Origin: Synechococcus elongatus PCC 11801
GTDB lineage: Bacteria > Cyanobacteriota > Cyanobacteriia > Synechococcales > Synechococcaceae
Direction of reading: 5' to 3'
Assembly: GCF_003846445.2 (NCBI RefSeq)
Contig: NZ_CP030139.2
Coordinates: 682,001-746,000 of the forward strand
DNA: 64,000 nucleotides
Shown: piece after piece, positions 44,744 through 53,576 of the stretch
Layout: the number at the start of each line of letters is the position of its first letter
Numbering within the stretch: the stretch's first letter is position 1
Notes under the pieces: model-generated
The model's input: the letters and a program-made list of their open reading frames with translations, nothing else
What the model was told of the DNA's origin: nothing
The model's database searches: none
Program-made: the position numbers and the translations under genes

Positions 44744-45076
44744 GTGCTGCAAGCAATCTATATCCTGCTGTTCGCAGTGCTGGCCATCGTGGCGTTTGCC
44801 AATTTGTTCCGCAACCTGCTGAGCTTGGGCATTGCGAGTCAGCGAGTCACGCAAGCGCCAGCTTGGGATGGGGGCTCTGCTCCTCAGGAACCGCGCCAGC
44901 CAACACTTCATCCAGAGCTGCTCGACGATCGCGGTCGCCTGATCAATGAGCCGCTGTTGGTGATGCGGCAGATCAGTGTCGAAGATGTGCGCGATCGCCT
45001 CGATGCGCTCTATGAAGCTTCTCCGGAAAACAAAGGCGGCGACAGCGAAGAGCCTCCAACAGCGCCGCTCGCTTAA
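44744..45076 (+). CDS. DUF2973 membrane protein
   Basis: 110 residues. One N-terminal membrane helix (AIYILLFAVLAIVAFANLF) is followed by a soluble tail with HPELLDDRGRLINEPLLVMR and VRDRLDALYEASP, the DUF2973 signature. GTG at 44744 is set 7 bases after a perfect AGGAGG; GTG at 44741 is also possible. Function unknown. Its stop directly abuts the stop of the convergent rhomboid gene. Confidence 0.83.
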   Translation: MLQAIYILLFAVLAIVAFANLFRNLLSLGIASQRVTQAPAWDGGSAPQEPRQPTLHPELLDDRGRLINEPLLVMRQISVEDVRDRLDALYEASPENKGGDSEEPPTAPLA

Positions 45077-45709
45077 TTACCAATCGCTCCAATCATCTCG
45101 CGCGGAGGGCTCAGCAGGCTTTGCCAACAGTTTTGCTGCGATCGCCCCTCCCACAAAACCAAAAAGGTGGCCTTCCCAAGAGACGCCATCTTGCAGCGGC
45201 AGCACGCCCCAAATCAGGCTGCCGTAAAGGAAGAAAGCGACAACTGCAAAAATCAGCGTCGAGAGACTACGGTCAAACAAACTACGGCTGAGCAGAAAAC
45301 CAAAGAAGCCAAACACTAAGCCGCTTGCCCCGACGTGAACCGATCGCGTCGCGCCGAATAACCAGACACCTAGGCCGCTGACCAGGATCGTGACGATAGT
45401 AGTGACCCAAAAGTCACGCACGCTGCGCAGCAGAATCAGCCCCCCTAGCACCACAAAGGGCACCGTATTCGCAACAAGATGCGCCAGATTGAGGTGCAGG
45501 AAGGGAGCGAAGAGAATGCCCCAGAGTCCGCTGATTGTACGCGGGTGAATTCCGTAAAAGATCAGACGGTTGCTGAACAGTAGGCCATTGATCAGGGCGA
45601 TCGCCCACATGGTTCCCAGCAAGATCAGTAGCGATTGCACCCCGGTTCCCCAGCGCTCGAGAGCTGCTGACTTGGGAGGTTGGGGATCGAGGGGAGCAGT
45701 CATCGTCAA
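45077..45709 (-). CDS. Rhomboid-family intramembrane serine protease
   Basis: 210-residue membrane protein with six hydrophobic segments. The catalytic Ser is in VHVGASGLVFGFFGFLLSR and the catalytic His in WEGHLFGFVGGAIAA. FAPFLHLNLAHLVANTVPFVVLG carries the conserved His-Asn of rhomboids. Substrates are unknown. It is upstream of neither partner in sequence; mcdB ends 37 bases before its start on the same strand. Confidence 0.92.
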   Translation of the reverse strand: MTMTAPLDPQPPKSAALERWGTGVQSLLILLGTMWAIALINGLLFSNRLIFYGIHPRTISGLWGILFAPFLHLNLAHLVANTVPFVVLGGLILLRSVRDFWVTTIVTILVSGLGVWLFGATRSVHVGASGLVFGFFGFLLSRSLFDRSLSTLIFAVVAFFLYGSLIWGVLPLQDGVSWEGHLFGFVGGAIAAKLLAKPAEPSARDDWSDW

Positions 45710-45745
45710 CCTCAGGGAATCTGATGCGCGGCGATCGCTGCCAGT

Positions 45746-46204
45746 TTACCAGCCGTGCAGTTTGCGCTTGAGCTGATCGAGTTCTTGACGGAGCAGGGCC
45801 ACTTCTTCGCGCAAGGTCGTCTGACCAAGAACTAAGTCAAGGCGTTGAGCGATCGCCTCTTGCAGTAAGTCCGCTTCTGACAGACCCTGATCCCGCGCCT
45901 GTTGCTGCAATTGTTGCTGCCAACTACGGGGACAAGCGGTGCCCAACCAAACGCGATCGCTGGCGTTACCCTGCCGCAGACGCTGCAAAAGGCGTTGCTG
46001 TAAGTCGGGATCGAGTAAGACCAAATCCAATGCGGCTTCGATCACATCGCCTGCATCGACGGCATAGCGATCGCAAAAAGTTTCAAATTCTCGGGGCAAG
46101 AGTTGCAGTGGCCGATCGCTCGGTTCGGAGCCAGTCGTGAGGCTTCCCTCCCGCGCGATAGGTGTTCGCGATCGCTTTTTGAGGCGGTCAAAGGCGTCAG
46201 TCAT
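45746..46204 (-). CDS. mcdB: McdB, carboxysome-positioning adaptor
   Basis: 152-residue protein of the two-part system that spaces carboxysomes along the nucleoid. A charged, disordered N-terminus (KKRSRTPIAREGSLTTGSEP) precedes a Gln-rich helical middle (QQRLLQRLRQ, SWQQQLQQQARDQ) and a short coiled coil ending in LKRKLHGW, with the terminal Trp seen in S. elongatus McdB. By family knowledge it binds the carboxysome shell, phase-separates and stimulates McdA ATPase. Its ATG overlaps the mcdA stop. Confidence 0.9.
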   Translation of the reverse strand: MTDAFDRLKKRSRTPIAREGSLTTGSEPSDRPLQLLPREFETFCDRYAVDAGDVIEAALDLVLLDPDLQQRLLQRLRQGNASDRVWLGTACPRSWQQQLQQQARDQGLSEADLLQEAIAQRLDLVLGQTTLREEVALLRQELDQLKRKLHGW

Positions 46205-46962
46205 TCGCAGCCAAGCTTTTCAAGGATCGTCCGGAAAGGATACTCCAGATCGGCATAGCCGAGGGCTGCCAAACTCACCCCTTGGTCGATCGCCTTTTTA
46301 AATTGCTCCGATTCCAAAATCGACGGCAAGATCGGATGGCCTGCAGCTACTTCCTGCATCGACTCCAAACTCTTTTGACTTTGCTTTGCTTGGGTTCGGC
46401 CCAACCAGCGATCGCGAAAGGGCAGAACTCCCAGGATTTGTCCCTGAAAAGCTTCGACCTCGCTCATTTCCGCCACAAGATCAAGAGTGCGCAAGAGCGA
46501 GTTCAGTCCTTTGGAAGAAGCTTCGGCAGGGATCAACAGCTGATCGGCAGCACCCACACTGGTCATACAGAGCTGCGATCGCTGAGGTGGCGCATCGATC
46601 ACACAGAAATCAAAGCGATCTTGGAGCGGCAGCAACCGGCGACGCAAAACAATCGCTCCCATGCCACTGGTTGCCAAGAAATCCTGAGCACTATCTAAAG
46701 CATCATCGGCGGGGATCAATGTGAGGCGATCGTCTACAGCCAAAAGACTATCGACGACATCGATCTCTTTTTTCAGGACTTCTAAAAGTGTCGGTTGATC
46801 CGGGCTCAGCTCGCAGCCCAGATAAAAACTCAAGCTAGATTGCGGATCAGCGTCGATCATCAGCACGCGTTGACCCTGCGCTGCCAGCGATCTTCCCAAG
46901 AACAGCGCGCTGGTGGTTTTTCCTTGTCCGCCTGAGAGCGATGCGCATGTGACCGTCAGCAT
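46201..46962 (-). CDS. mcdA: McdA, ParA-type ATPase for carboxysome positioning
   Basis: 253-residue P-loop ATPase that binds DNA non-specifically and is cleared by McdB to move carboxysomes. The deviant Walker A SGGQGKTT has Ser10 where ParA proteins carry the signature Lys, a known McdA feature. Walker A' LMIDADPQSS and Walker B FDFCVIDAPP follow. ATG at 46962 with GCGAGG upstream is chosen over two in-frame TTG codons. It overlaps mcdB by 4 bases (ATGA). Confidence 0.92.
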   Translation of the reverse strand: MLTVTCASLSGGQGKTTSALFLGRSLAAQGQRVLMIDADPQSSLSFYLGCELSPDQPTLLEVLKKEIDVVDSLLAVDDRLTLIPADDALDSAQDFLATSGMGAIVLRRRLLPLQDRFDFCVIDAPPQRSQLCMTSVGAADQLLIPAEASSKGLNSLLRTLDLVAEMSEVEAFQGQILGVLPFRDRWLGRTQAKQSQKSLESMQEVAAGHPILPSILESEQFKKAIDQGVSLAALGYADLEYPFRTILEKLGCE

Positions 46963-47132
46963 CAACAACCTCGCGCAGCGAAGCAGAAATTATAGACCGG
47001 AATGCAAACTAAAATGCCGCCCTTCTTTTTTCTTCAGGCAAGGCGCTATTCTTAGTGCTGATCACCACTTGGGTAAAGCTCTGGTCAGCTCTACACTGAG
47101 TTGCTGGTTTTTTGTCATCCCCTGTACTCGCC

Positions 47133-47582
47133 ATGACTTCCGAATCCAACCTGCCTGAATCTGCTGTTGCGCAGTCGGTGCGTCTGGAAGCCCCTTCTCA
47201 AGAAGCCTCGCCAACCCCTGATAGTGGTGCCCCCCTCACCCTGCCGAGTGGCAGCTCCAGCACCGCCGCGAGTGACGTACAAGAAATTCTTCAACAAGTC
47301 ATCGAATGGCTGTCGATCGATAAGCTAACAACTCTCTTCCAGCAATATCGTCAGCCGGTCATCGCTGTTGGTTTGGCGATCGCAACTGTCATTCTTTTGA
47401 AAGTTGCATTGGCCGTTCTGGGCGCCATCAATGAAGTTCCTCTTCTGGAACCGACCTTCGAAATTATCGGATTGGCCTACTCCGCTTGGTTCATCTATCG
47501 CTACCTGCTGAAAGCAGAAAGCCGTAGCGAACTGCTAGTGCGCTTCAATACCCTCAAGAAACAAGTGCTGGGCGAACGCTAA
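47133..47582 (+). CDS. curT: CurT / CAAD-domain thylakoid membrane protein
   Basis: 149 residues. A long disordered acidic/Ser-Pro N-terminus (about 1-55) precedes an amphipathic helix (VQEILQQVIEWLSIDKLTTLFQQY) and two membrane helices (PVIAVGLAIATVILLKVALAVL and IIGLAYSAWFIYRYLL). This matches the CAAD domain, shared with plastid CURT1 proteins that bend thylakoid membranes. ATG at 47133 rather than TTG at 47112. It is divergent from mcdA and ends at a strong terminator. Confidence 0.9.
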   Translation: MTSESNLPESAVAQSVRLEAPSQEASPTPDSGAPLTLPSGSSSTAASDVQEILQQVIEWLSIDKLTTLFQQYRQPVIAVGLAIATVILLKVALAVLGAINEVPLLEPTFEIIGLAYSAWFIYRYLLKAESRSELLVRFNTLKKQVLGER

Positions 47583-47606
47583 TCTCCTAAGCACCGTCTG
47601 AGGTCT

Positions 47607-47629
47607 GGGGGCGACTTAGCCCCCTTTTT
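47607..47629 (+). terminator. Intrinsic terminator after curT
   Basis: GGGGGC, loop GACTTA, GCCCCC, then TTTTT. Confidence 0.95.
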
Positions 47630-47714
47630 GTAGCGTCGGTCACGGACAGGATGACTGGGCGCTGTTCAAGCCAATTTGATACGCTAGCCTAAATAACCTT
47701 TGGGAACGGGACGA

Positions 47715-48878
47715 GTGGATATCCAACTGGGACGCGGCAAGACCGTCCGCAGAGCCTATGGTATTGACGAAATTGCGCTAGTACCAGGCGATCGCACGGT
47801 GGATCCTGCCGTGACAGACACCCGCTGGACCATCGGCGGCATCGAGCGGGAAATCCCCATCCTCGCCAGCGCCATGGACGGGGTCGTTGACGTCAAGATG
47901 GCCGTGCGCCTGTCGCAGCTTGGGGCGATCGGGGTGATCAACCTCGAAGGTATTCAAACGCGCTACGAGGATCCCGAACCGATCCTCGATCGCATTGCCT
48001 CGGTTGGCCCCACTGAATTTGTGCCGCTGATGCAAGAACTCTACGCCGTGCCGGTTCAGGAGGACCTGATCCGCAAACGGATTGCGGAGGTCAAATCCCA
48101 GGGTGGAATTGCTGCAGTCAGTGCTACCCCTGCTGGCGCTGCAAAATTTGGCTCTGTTGTTGCAGAAGCGGGGGCAGACCTCTTCTTGATTCAGGCAACG
48201 GTTGTTTCCACCGATCACATCGCTCCTGAAGGGATTGAACCCCTCGACCTAGCAGCTTTCTGTCAGTCGATGCCCATCCCCGTGATCCTGGGTAACTGCG
48301 TCACCTACGACGTCACCATGAAGCTGCTGAAAGCTGGTGCTGCTGGCATTTTGGTCGGCATTGGCCCCGGTGCTGCCTGCACCTCGCGTGGGGTTCTGGG
48401 TGTCGGCATTCCCCAAGCAACTGCCGTTTCGGACTGTGCGGCAGCTCGCGATGACTACGAACGGGAAACTGGTCGCTATGTGCCAATCATTGCTGACGGT
48501 GGCTTGATCACCGGTGGCGATATCTGTAAGTGCATTGCCTGCGGTGCGGATGCCGTGATGATCGGATCGCCATTTGCCCGAGCAGCTGAGGCTCCAGGTC
48601 GCGGCTTCCACTGGGGGATGGCAACGCCTAGCCCTGTCCTGCCGCGGGGTACCCGCATTAAAGTGGGTACTACCGGAACGTTGGAGCAAATCCTACGTGG
48701 GCCAGCGCAGCTGGATGATGGCACCCACAATTTCCTCGGTGCTTTGAAGACCAGCATGGGAACACTTGGGGCACAAACCCTGAAGGAAATGCAACAGGTT
48801 TCTGTTGTAATCGCTCCCTCGCTGTTGACAGAAGGGAAGGTCTACCAAAAAGCCCAACAGTTGGGCATGGGCAAATAG
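47715..48878 (+). CDS. guaB3: GuaB3-family IMP dehydrogenase-related protein
   Basis: 387 residues of IMPDH-fold barrel without the CBS pair of canonical GuaB. GRGKTVRRAYGIDEIALVPGDR opens the GuaB3 subfamily. The catalytic loop GIGPGAACTSRGVLGVG has the reactive Cys, and IIADGGLITGGDICKCIACGADAVMIGSPF is the phosphate-binding part. It acts in purine nucleotide conversion, probably IMP to XMP. GTG at 47715 is preferred to TTG at 47700. The guaB3-Yfr1-trxA order is typical of cyanobacteria. Confidence 0.92.
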   Translation: MDIQLGRGKTVRRAYGIDEIALVPGDRTVDPAVTDTRWTIGGIEREIPILASAMDGVVDVKMAVRLSQLGAIGVINLEGIQTRYEDPEPILDRIASVGPTEFVPLMQELYAVPVQEDLIRKRIAEVKSQGGIAAVSATPAGAAKFGSVVAEAGADLFLIQATVVSTDHIAPEGIEPLDLAAFCQSMPIPVILGNCVTYDVTMKLLKAGAAGILVGIGPGAACTSRGVLGVGIPQATAVSDCAAARDDYERETGRYVPIIADGGLITGGDICKCIACGADAVMIGSPFARAAEAPGRGFHWGMATPSPVLPRGTRIKVGTTGTLEQILRGPAQLDDGTHNFLGALKTSMGTLGAQTLKEMQQVSVVIAPSLLTEGKVYQKAQQLGMGK

Positions 48879-48987
48879 AGAAGATAGAGAAGAAGGTGCG
48901 AGCGATCGCTTGTACCGGTATGAAGAAACCGCCGCTGCCAGCTGAGTCTTGCAGCGGTCTGGGAAACCATCACTTAGAATGAAATTA

Positions 48988-49054
48988 GCGGAGACAAATG
49001 TTTCCGTTCACTCCTCACACCACACTTCGCCCGGGCAGCGCTCGGGCGTTTTTT
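48988..49054 (+). ncRNA. yfr1: Yfr1 small regulatory RNA
   Basis: The guaB-trxA spacer is the usual site of Yfr1. A 5' stem GGAGAC/GTTTCC is followed by the conserved unpaired core ACTCCTCACACCACAC (49010-49025) and a terminator CGCCCG/CGGGCG with TTTTTT. TAGAAT at 48975-48980 fits a -10 box about 7 bases before the start. Yfr1 base-pairs with outer-membrane porin mRNAs in marine picocyanobacteria. The exact 5' end is inferred. Confidence 0.92.
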
Positions 49055-49187
49055 ATGCAATTGCAGCGAGTACGGTGATCCCCGACTCGACAGACTTATG
49101 AATTCTTTCGTTGTCTAGCAGACAGGGCCGTAAGACATCCGCTATCTTAGGATTTTAATGACCTGATCAAAGCAAGGGCTGAATCCT

Positions 49188-49511
49188 ATGTCAGTAGCTG
49201 CCGCTGTGACAGACGCCACTTTTAAGCAAGAAGTGCTCGAAAGTAATATTCCGGTACTTGTTGATTTTTGGGCGCCTTGGTGCGGCCCTTGTCGGATGGT
49301 TGCTCCTGTTGTTGATGAGATCGCTCAGCAGTACTCCGATCAAGTCAAAGTTGTCAAAGTCAATACGGACGAAAATCCCAGTGTTGCGAGCCAGTATGGC
49401 ATCCGTAGCATCCCTACGCTGATGATCTTTAAGGATGGTCAACGGGTAGATACAGTCGTTGGTGCTGTGCCCAAAACCACTTTGGCTAATACCCTCGACA
49501 AGCACCTCTAG
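49188..49511 (+). CDS. trxA: Thioredoxin (m-type)
   Basis: 107-residue disulfide reductase. Active site WCGPC (Cys32, Cys35) in [18 protein letters not shown], then [27 protein letters not shown] with the cis-Pro. By family it takes electrons from ferredoxin- or NADPH-thioredoxin reductase and controls photosynthetic enzymes. ATG at 49188, downstream of Yfr1, with its own terminator behind it. Confidence 0.97.
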   Translation: MSVAAAVTDATFKQEVLESNIPVLVDFWAPWCGPCRMVAPVVDEIAQQYSDQVKVVKVNTDENPSVASQYGIRSIPTLMIFKDGQRVDTVVGAVPKTTLANTLDKHL

Positions 49512-49550
49512 GGTCTTTCACTGGTTATCGGGTCAACGATCCTTCCTGTC

Positions 49551-49580
49551 AGCGCCTTGAGTTTTTCTCGGGGCGCTTTT
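49551..49580 (+). terminator. Intrinsic terminator after trxA
   Basis: AGCGCCTTGAG, loop TTTTT, CTCGGGGCGCT (two G-T pairs), then TTT. Confidence 0.85.
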
Positions 49581-49641
49581 GCATGGTTGAGTGAAGGCGA
49601 TCGCTGTCATAATTTGCCCTACTCGCTCAATATTTCCTAAC

Positions 49642-49664
49642 AAAAAACCCCCAAAAATTGGGGG
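49642..49664 (-). terminator. Intrinsic terminator after hisA
   Basis: On the minus strand CCCCCAATTTTTGGGGG runs into TTTTTT. It lies about 100 bases past the hisA stop. Confidence 0.85.
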
Positions 49665-49763
49665 CGTAGTGCTTCTGCTGTGACGAACGCTCAAGTTATG
49701 AAAAAAATATTGCAGGCACTCAGGAATAACTGCACAGAAGTTTTGATTTTCTTAACCTTTGGC

Positions 49764-50534
49764 TCAAACCCAGCGAGATGAATCATCAGCGCTGATATCT
49801 TGCCAGCGTCCTGGTCCGATCGCGTGGATCGCCTCTTGCAGATCGACAGCACCGGTATAGAGCGCTTTACCGACAATGACCCCGCTTACGCCCTGAGCTT
49901 CCAGCGGTAGCAGGCTAAGCAGATCGGTCAGTGAGCCGACACCGCCAGAAGCAATCACAGGGATCGGAACAGCCGCCGCGATCGCTCGCAATTCCTCAAG
50001 ATTCGGCCCTTGCAGGGTGCCATCTCGACCAATATCGGTACAAATCAACGCACAAGCCCCAAGTTCAGCCATACGCTGCGCTAGGGCGACAGCAGTCAAG
50101 CCGGAGTCCTCTAGCCAGCCGCGAGTTGCCACTTTCCCGCCACGGGCATCAATACCCACGGCAATCTGACCAGGAAATTCCTGGGCTAAAGCTTCGACCA
50201 GCTCCGGCTTTTCAACGGCAACTGTTCCAAGGATGGCTCGTTCGACTCCACTATCGAGGAGACGTGCCACGGTGTCGCGATCGCGCAGACCGCCCCCAAC
50301 TTGAATCGGGATCGATAACCGTTGGGCGATCGCCGCGATCGCCTCCGCATTCACTGGCGATCCCTGCTTGGCTCCATCCAAATCCACAAGATGCAGGCGT
50401 TGAGCACCAGCTTCAGCCCAGCGAAGTGCCATACCAACTGGATCTTGCCCATAGATCTCGGCCTGGTCGTAATCCCCTTGGAATAGGCGGACACACTGGC
50501 CTCCGAGGAGGTCAATTGCTGGGATTACGTCCAT
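49764..50534 (-). CDS. hisA: Phosphoribosylformimino-AICAR ribotide isomerase
   Basis: 256-residue TIM barrel that performs the Amadori isomerisation in histidine synthesis. [22 protein letters not shown] has catalytic Asp8. VGGGLRD and [18 protein letters not shown], carrying the second catalytic Asp, and [13 protein letters not shown] complete the two phosphate-binding halves. No other his gene is adjacent. ATG at 50534. Confidence 0.96.
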   Translation of the reverse strand: MDVIPAIDLLGGQCVRLFQGDYDQAEIYGQDPVGMALRWAEAGAQRLHLVDLDGAKQGSPVNAEAIAAIAQRLSIPIQVGGGLRDRDTVARLLDSGVERAILGTVAVEKPELVEALAQEFPGQIAVGIDARGGKVATRGWLEDSGLTAVALAQRMAELGACALICTDIGRDGTLQGPNLEELRAIAAAVPIPVIASGGVGSLTDLLSLLPLEAQGVSGVIVGKALYTGAVDLQEAIHAIGPGRWQDISADDSSRWV

Positions 50535-50567
50535 AGAACTGACTTGAAACCTGCAGGATCTAGGCTA

Positions 50568-50825
50568 TCAGTCTGCCTGAGCAGACTCTGCAGCTGCGAT
50601 CGCCTGCAAAGGCTGCCAGCCCGGTTGCCAGAGGTCGCGATCGCGCAGAGATTCCGCATTTACCCACAATCTCACCTGCTCATCACAGGCAGCCACCAGT
50701 TCAGCAAAGACCAGCTTGCCCTGATTTTTGCGAGTGACAACGCGAAAATGCCGCCACCCCAGAGTCTTCTGCTGAGCAGTCCACTGAGAGCCCACCAGAA
50801 ATGGGAATCGCTGCTTGCGCGCCAT
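50568..50825 (-). CDS. Small Trp-rich conserved protein (TIGR02450-like)
   Basis: 85 residues, basic and Trp-rich. GSQWTAQQKTLGWRHFRVVTRK, GKLVFAELVAACDEQVRLWVNAESLRDRDLWQPGW is a pattern I know as family TIGR02450, widespread in cyanobacteria and marine proteobacteria, function unknown. It begins immediately after the stop of the upstream exported protein gene (50826), so the two are likely co-transcribed toward hisA. Confidence 0.78.
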   Translation of the reverse strand: MARKQRFPFLVGSQWTAQQKTLGWRHFRVVTRKNQGKLVFAELVAACDEQVRLWVNAESLRDRDLWQPGWQPLQAIAAAESAQAD

Positions 50826-51458
50826 TTAGTAGAACTGCACCTCAATGACTTGGCTGCCTTGAATCGTCAGCAAGGGCGTCACCTCTGGGTTGATCCGTTG
50901 CCACATTTCTTGACGGCCTTGGTTGCCATCGACGACTTGGCGGCGTTGATAACCACTGGCTTCTAGGAGCGTAGCTGCTTCATCAGGGGCCAAGCCTAGT
51001 AGTTGATTGCGAAGCGCCACAATCTGTTGTGCTTTAGTCGGTCCCCACGCCCAGCCCGCGTTGGCAATTTTGCAGTCGAGCTGGCGCAGGCGATCGCCCC
51101 GCAACCAGCCCGATCGTGCCAAATCAGTCCGCAGTCCAGCATTGCCTACCCCACCTTCGAAGACAACAGGGGCGACTTGGAAATACTCATAGCCATCAAT
51201 CTGATTCAGGGCACGGCTTAGAACCGAGACGACTGCCCCACTATCTAGACGTTGCGATACACCCGTCACACTGGGCGGCGTGAGGCTCCCGTAAGGAGTC
51301 GCAAACAGAGCCACCGTTTCATCGCTATAGGCCGTAATTACCCGACCCAGCTGTCCAGCCACTGCACCACACTCCGCTTGCGCAGCCTGGGGCCAAAAGC
51401 CAAGGCCCAACACTGCCGCTAACCCCAGCCAAACCCGTTTGCCTGCCATGCCGATCAC
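50826..51458 (-). CDS. Exported protein of unknown function
   Basis: About 210 residues with an N-terminal signal peptide (VWLGLAAVLGLGFWPQAAQA) and probable cleavage after AQA. The mature part has an SH3-like feel (SGAVVSVLSRALNQIDGYEYFQVAP...GWLRGDRL) with two Cys that could form a disulfide. I do not recognise a named family. Start either GTG at 51458 or ATG at 51449 (MAGKRVWLG), the latter with AGGTGAT upstream. Confidence 0.7.
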   Translation of the reverse strand: MIGMAGKRVWLGLAAVLGLGFWPQAAQAECGAVAGQLGRVITAYSDETVALFATPYGSLTPPSVTGVSQRLDSGAVVSVLSRALNQIDGYEYFQVAPVVFEGGVGNAGLRTDLARSGWLRGDRLRQLDCKIANAGWAWGPTKAQQIVALRNQLLGLAPDEAATLLEASGYQRRQVVDGNQGRQEMWQRINPEVTPLLTIQGSQVIEVQFY

Positions 51459-51571
51459 CTGCTCTTGCTGTATTTTGCGCCAACCAGAGGATTTTGCCAG
51501 CCCTTGTCCTGACTGTCAGCGTGCCCCCCAACCTGCTCTAATGGCGATCGGAGAAGGAATGAGCCAGGGAA

Positions 51572-52507
51572 ATGCGGATCCTCGTCATCGGCGGCAGTCG
51601 CTTCATTGGAGTTGCCCTCGTCCGTCAATTGTTGGCCGCAGGTCACGAAGTCACGGTCTTAAATCGGGGCAGTCGTCCAGCGCCAACTGGGGTTGAGCAA
51701 CTAGTGGGCGATCGCCACGATCCTTTAACCCTTGCTCAACTGAAAGGCCGATTCTTCGACGTTGTTTTCGACAACACCGGCCGTGAAGCCGCTGAAACTC
51801 AATCCCTCGTCGCCAGCCTCGATGGTCAGTTTCAGCAGTTGATCTACGTCAGCTCTGCCGGCGTCTATGCTGCGAGCGATCAGCTGCCGCTGCGGGAAAG
51901 CGATCCAGTGGATCCGCAGAGTCGCCATCGCGGCAAGTTTGAAACAGAAGATTGGCTCCGTCAGCAAGGACTACCTTTTACAGCCTTCCGCCCGGTCTAT
52001 ATTTATGGCCCCAGTAACTACAACCCAATCGAACAGTGGTTCTTCGATCGCATCCTGCGCGATCGCCCCATTCTGATTCCAGGGTCAGGTCTTCATTTGA
52101 CTCAGCTAGGGCATGTCGAGGATTTGGCCTCAGCCATGGTGGCAGCGGTCAGCAATCCCCGTGCGATTGGACAGGTCTACAACCTCTCCGGCGATCGCTA
52201 CGTCAGCTTTGATGGCTTGGCCCGTGCCTGTGCGATCGCAGCCAGTCGTGATCCGCAAGCGCTGCAACTGGTTCACTACGATCCCAAGTCCCTCAATCTC
52301 GGCAAACGCAAAGCCTTCCCACTACGGGCGCAGCACTTTATCGCCGCGATCGAAAAAGCTCAGCAAGACCTCAACTGGTCGCCCCGCTTCTCGCTAATTG
52401 AAGGCCTACAAGATTCACTCCAGAACGACTATCTGGCACGGGGATTGGATCAGCAAACAGTTGATTTCAGCTTGGATGACGAGATTTTGGCTGCAGTCTC
52501 AATCTGA
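51572..52507 (+). CDS. Atypical SDR, CSP41-like RNA-binding/NAD-epimerase family protein
   Basis: 311 residues. MRILVIGGSRFIGVALVRQLLAAGHEVTVLNRG is a Rossmann start with an altered glycine motif; IYVSSAGVYAAS and TAFRPVYIYGPSNYNPIEQWFFDRI follow. This matches the cyanobacterial homologues of plastid CSP41 proteins, which bind or cleave stem-loop RNA and stabilise plastid transcripts. The catalytic YxxxK of true epimerases is not apparent. Its stop overlaps the convergent pgsA by 9 bases. Confidence 0.85.
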   Translation: MRILVIGGSRFIGVALVRQLLAAGHEVTVLNRGSRPAPTGVEQLVGDRHDPLTLAQLKGRFFDVVFDNTGREAAETQSLVASLDGQFQQLIYVSSAGVYAASDQLPLRESDPVDPQSRHRGKFETEDWLRQQGLPFTAFRPVYIYGPSNYNPIEQWFFDRILRDRPILIPGSGLHLTQLGHVEDLASAMVAAVSNPRAIGQVYNLSGDRYVSFDGLARACAIAASRDPQALQLVHYDPKSLNLGKRKAFPLRAQHFIAAIEKAQQDLNWSPRFSLIEGLQDSLQNDYLARGLDQQTVDFSLDDEILAAVSI

Positions 52508-53029
52508 TCCTTGGACAACTTTGGTGGGGCGCAGATAAGTCCAGCCAGAGATCAAGGTCAAGGCAACGGCGACCCAAAAGCAGCCTAGTCCGAGTGGTAG
52601 CAAGCGAGGACTGAGGGGCGGTAAGAGTAAGGCGATCGCAGCGATCTGGACAACCGTTTTAAGCTTGCCCCAGAGACTCGCTCCGCTAATTTTCGGCTGA
52701 TTGACCCGCCAACCGGCGATCGTTAGTTCCCGCGCCAAAATCAGAAACACCGCCCAAGCGGGCACTACCTGTTGGGCCACCAACACCATCAACGGCGCCA
52801 GCACCATCAACTTATCGACGAGGGGATCAAGGACTTTACCGAGGTCACTCACTTGATTGAGGCGACGGGCAAGCCAGCCATCCAGCCAATCGGTCGCGGC
52901 CGCCAGCAAAAAGACTACAAGCGGAATCCAGACGGGGAACAGACCCGGTCGCTCCATGCCCACCAGCAAAATTGGCACTGCCAACAGGCGAGTAAGCGTG
53001 ACCCAAGTAGGCAGTGTGATCGTGGCCAT
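52499..53029 (-). CDS. pgsA: CDP-diacylglycerol--glycerol-3-phosphate 3-phosphatidyltransferase
   Basis: 176-residue membrane enzyme of phosphatidylglycerol synthesis, the only phospholipid of cyanobacteria and required for photosystems. The CDP-alcohol phosphotransferase motif D-G-AR-G-D-D is seen in DWLDGWLARRLNQVSDLGKV and LDPLVDK (about residues 46-72). There are four or more hydrophobic segments. ATG at 53029. Confidence 0.95.
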   Translation of the reverse strand: MATITLPTWVTLTRLLAVPILLVGMERPGLFPVWIPLVVFLLAAATDWLDGWLARRLNQVSDLGKVLDPLVDKLMVLAPLMVLVAQQVVPAWAVFLILARELTIAGWRVNQPKISGASLWGKLKTVVQIAAIALLLPPLSPRLLPLGLGCFWVAVALTLISGWTYLRPTKVVQGSD

Positions 53030-53105
53030 TCGAAAATCTTTACCCCGGTAGATTAATCGCGGCGATCGCGATCCCTAAAATTAGAGCAGACCTTAGGCTT
53101 CGCCC

Positions 53106-53570
53106 ATGACTGCGACTGTTGCTGATTTCATGACCCGTGACCCAATCGCTGTGAAGCCACAAACACCGCTGACGGAAGCCATTCGCATCTTGGCGGACAA
53201 GCACATTAGCGGCCTGCCCGTGGTCGATGAAGCCGGTCAGTTGGTCGGGGTGATTTCTGAAACCGATCTGATGTGGCGCGAAAGTGGTGTGCCAACCCCA
53301 CCGCCCTACATTCAGGTTCTCGACAGCTTTATCTATCTGGAAAATCCAGCCCGCTACGAAAAAGAACTTCACAAGGCCTTAGGCGAAACGGTCGCTGAGG
53401 TGATGACGGCCAAGCCCCTCACGATCGCCGCCGATCGCCCGCTGCCAGACGCAGCCCGCTTGTTTAACGATCGCAAAGTGCATCGTCTATTTGTGCTCTC
53501 CGGGGATCAACAGTTAGTCGGGGTGCTAACCCGCGGTGATATCATCCGGGCGATGGCACAGGGAGCCTAG
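53106..53570 (+). CDS. CBS-domain pair protein
   Basis: 154 residues consisting of two CBS domains: VADFMTRDPIAVKPQTPLTEAIRIL (1-55) and VAEVMTAKPLTIAADRPLPDAARLF (about 95-150). They are joined by a loop (PPPYIQVLDSFIYLENPARYEKE) typical of bacterial YtkL-like proteins. It likely senses adenine nucleotides. nblB starts 6 bases after its stop. Confidence 0.9.
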   Translation: MTATVADFMTRDPIAVKPQTPLTEAIRILADKHISGLPVVDEAGQLVGVISETDLMWRESGVPTPPPYIQVLDSFIYLENPARYEKELHKALGETVAEVMTAKPLTIAADRPLPDAARLFNDRKVHRLFVLSGDQQLVGVLTRGDIIRAMAQGA

Positions 53571-53576
53571 CTGCGA

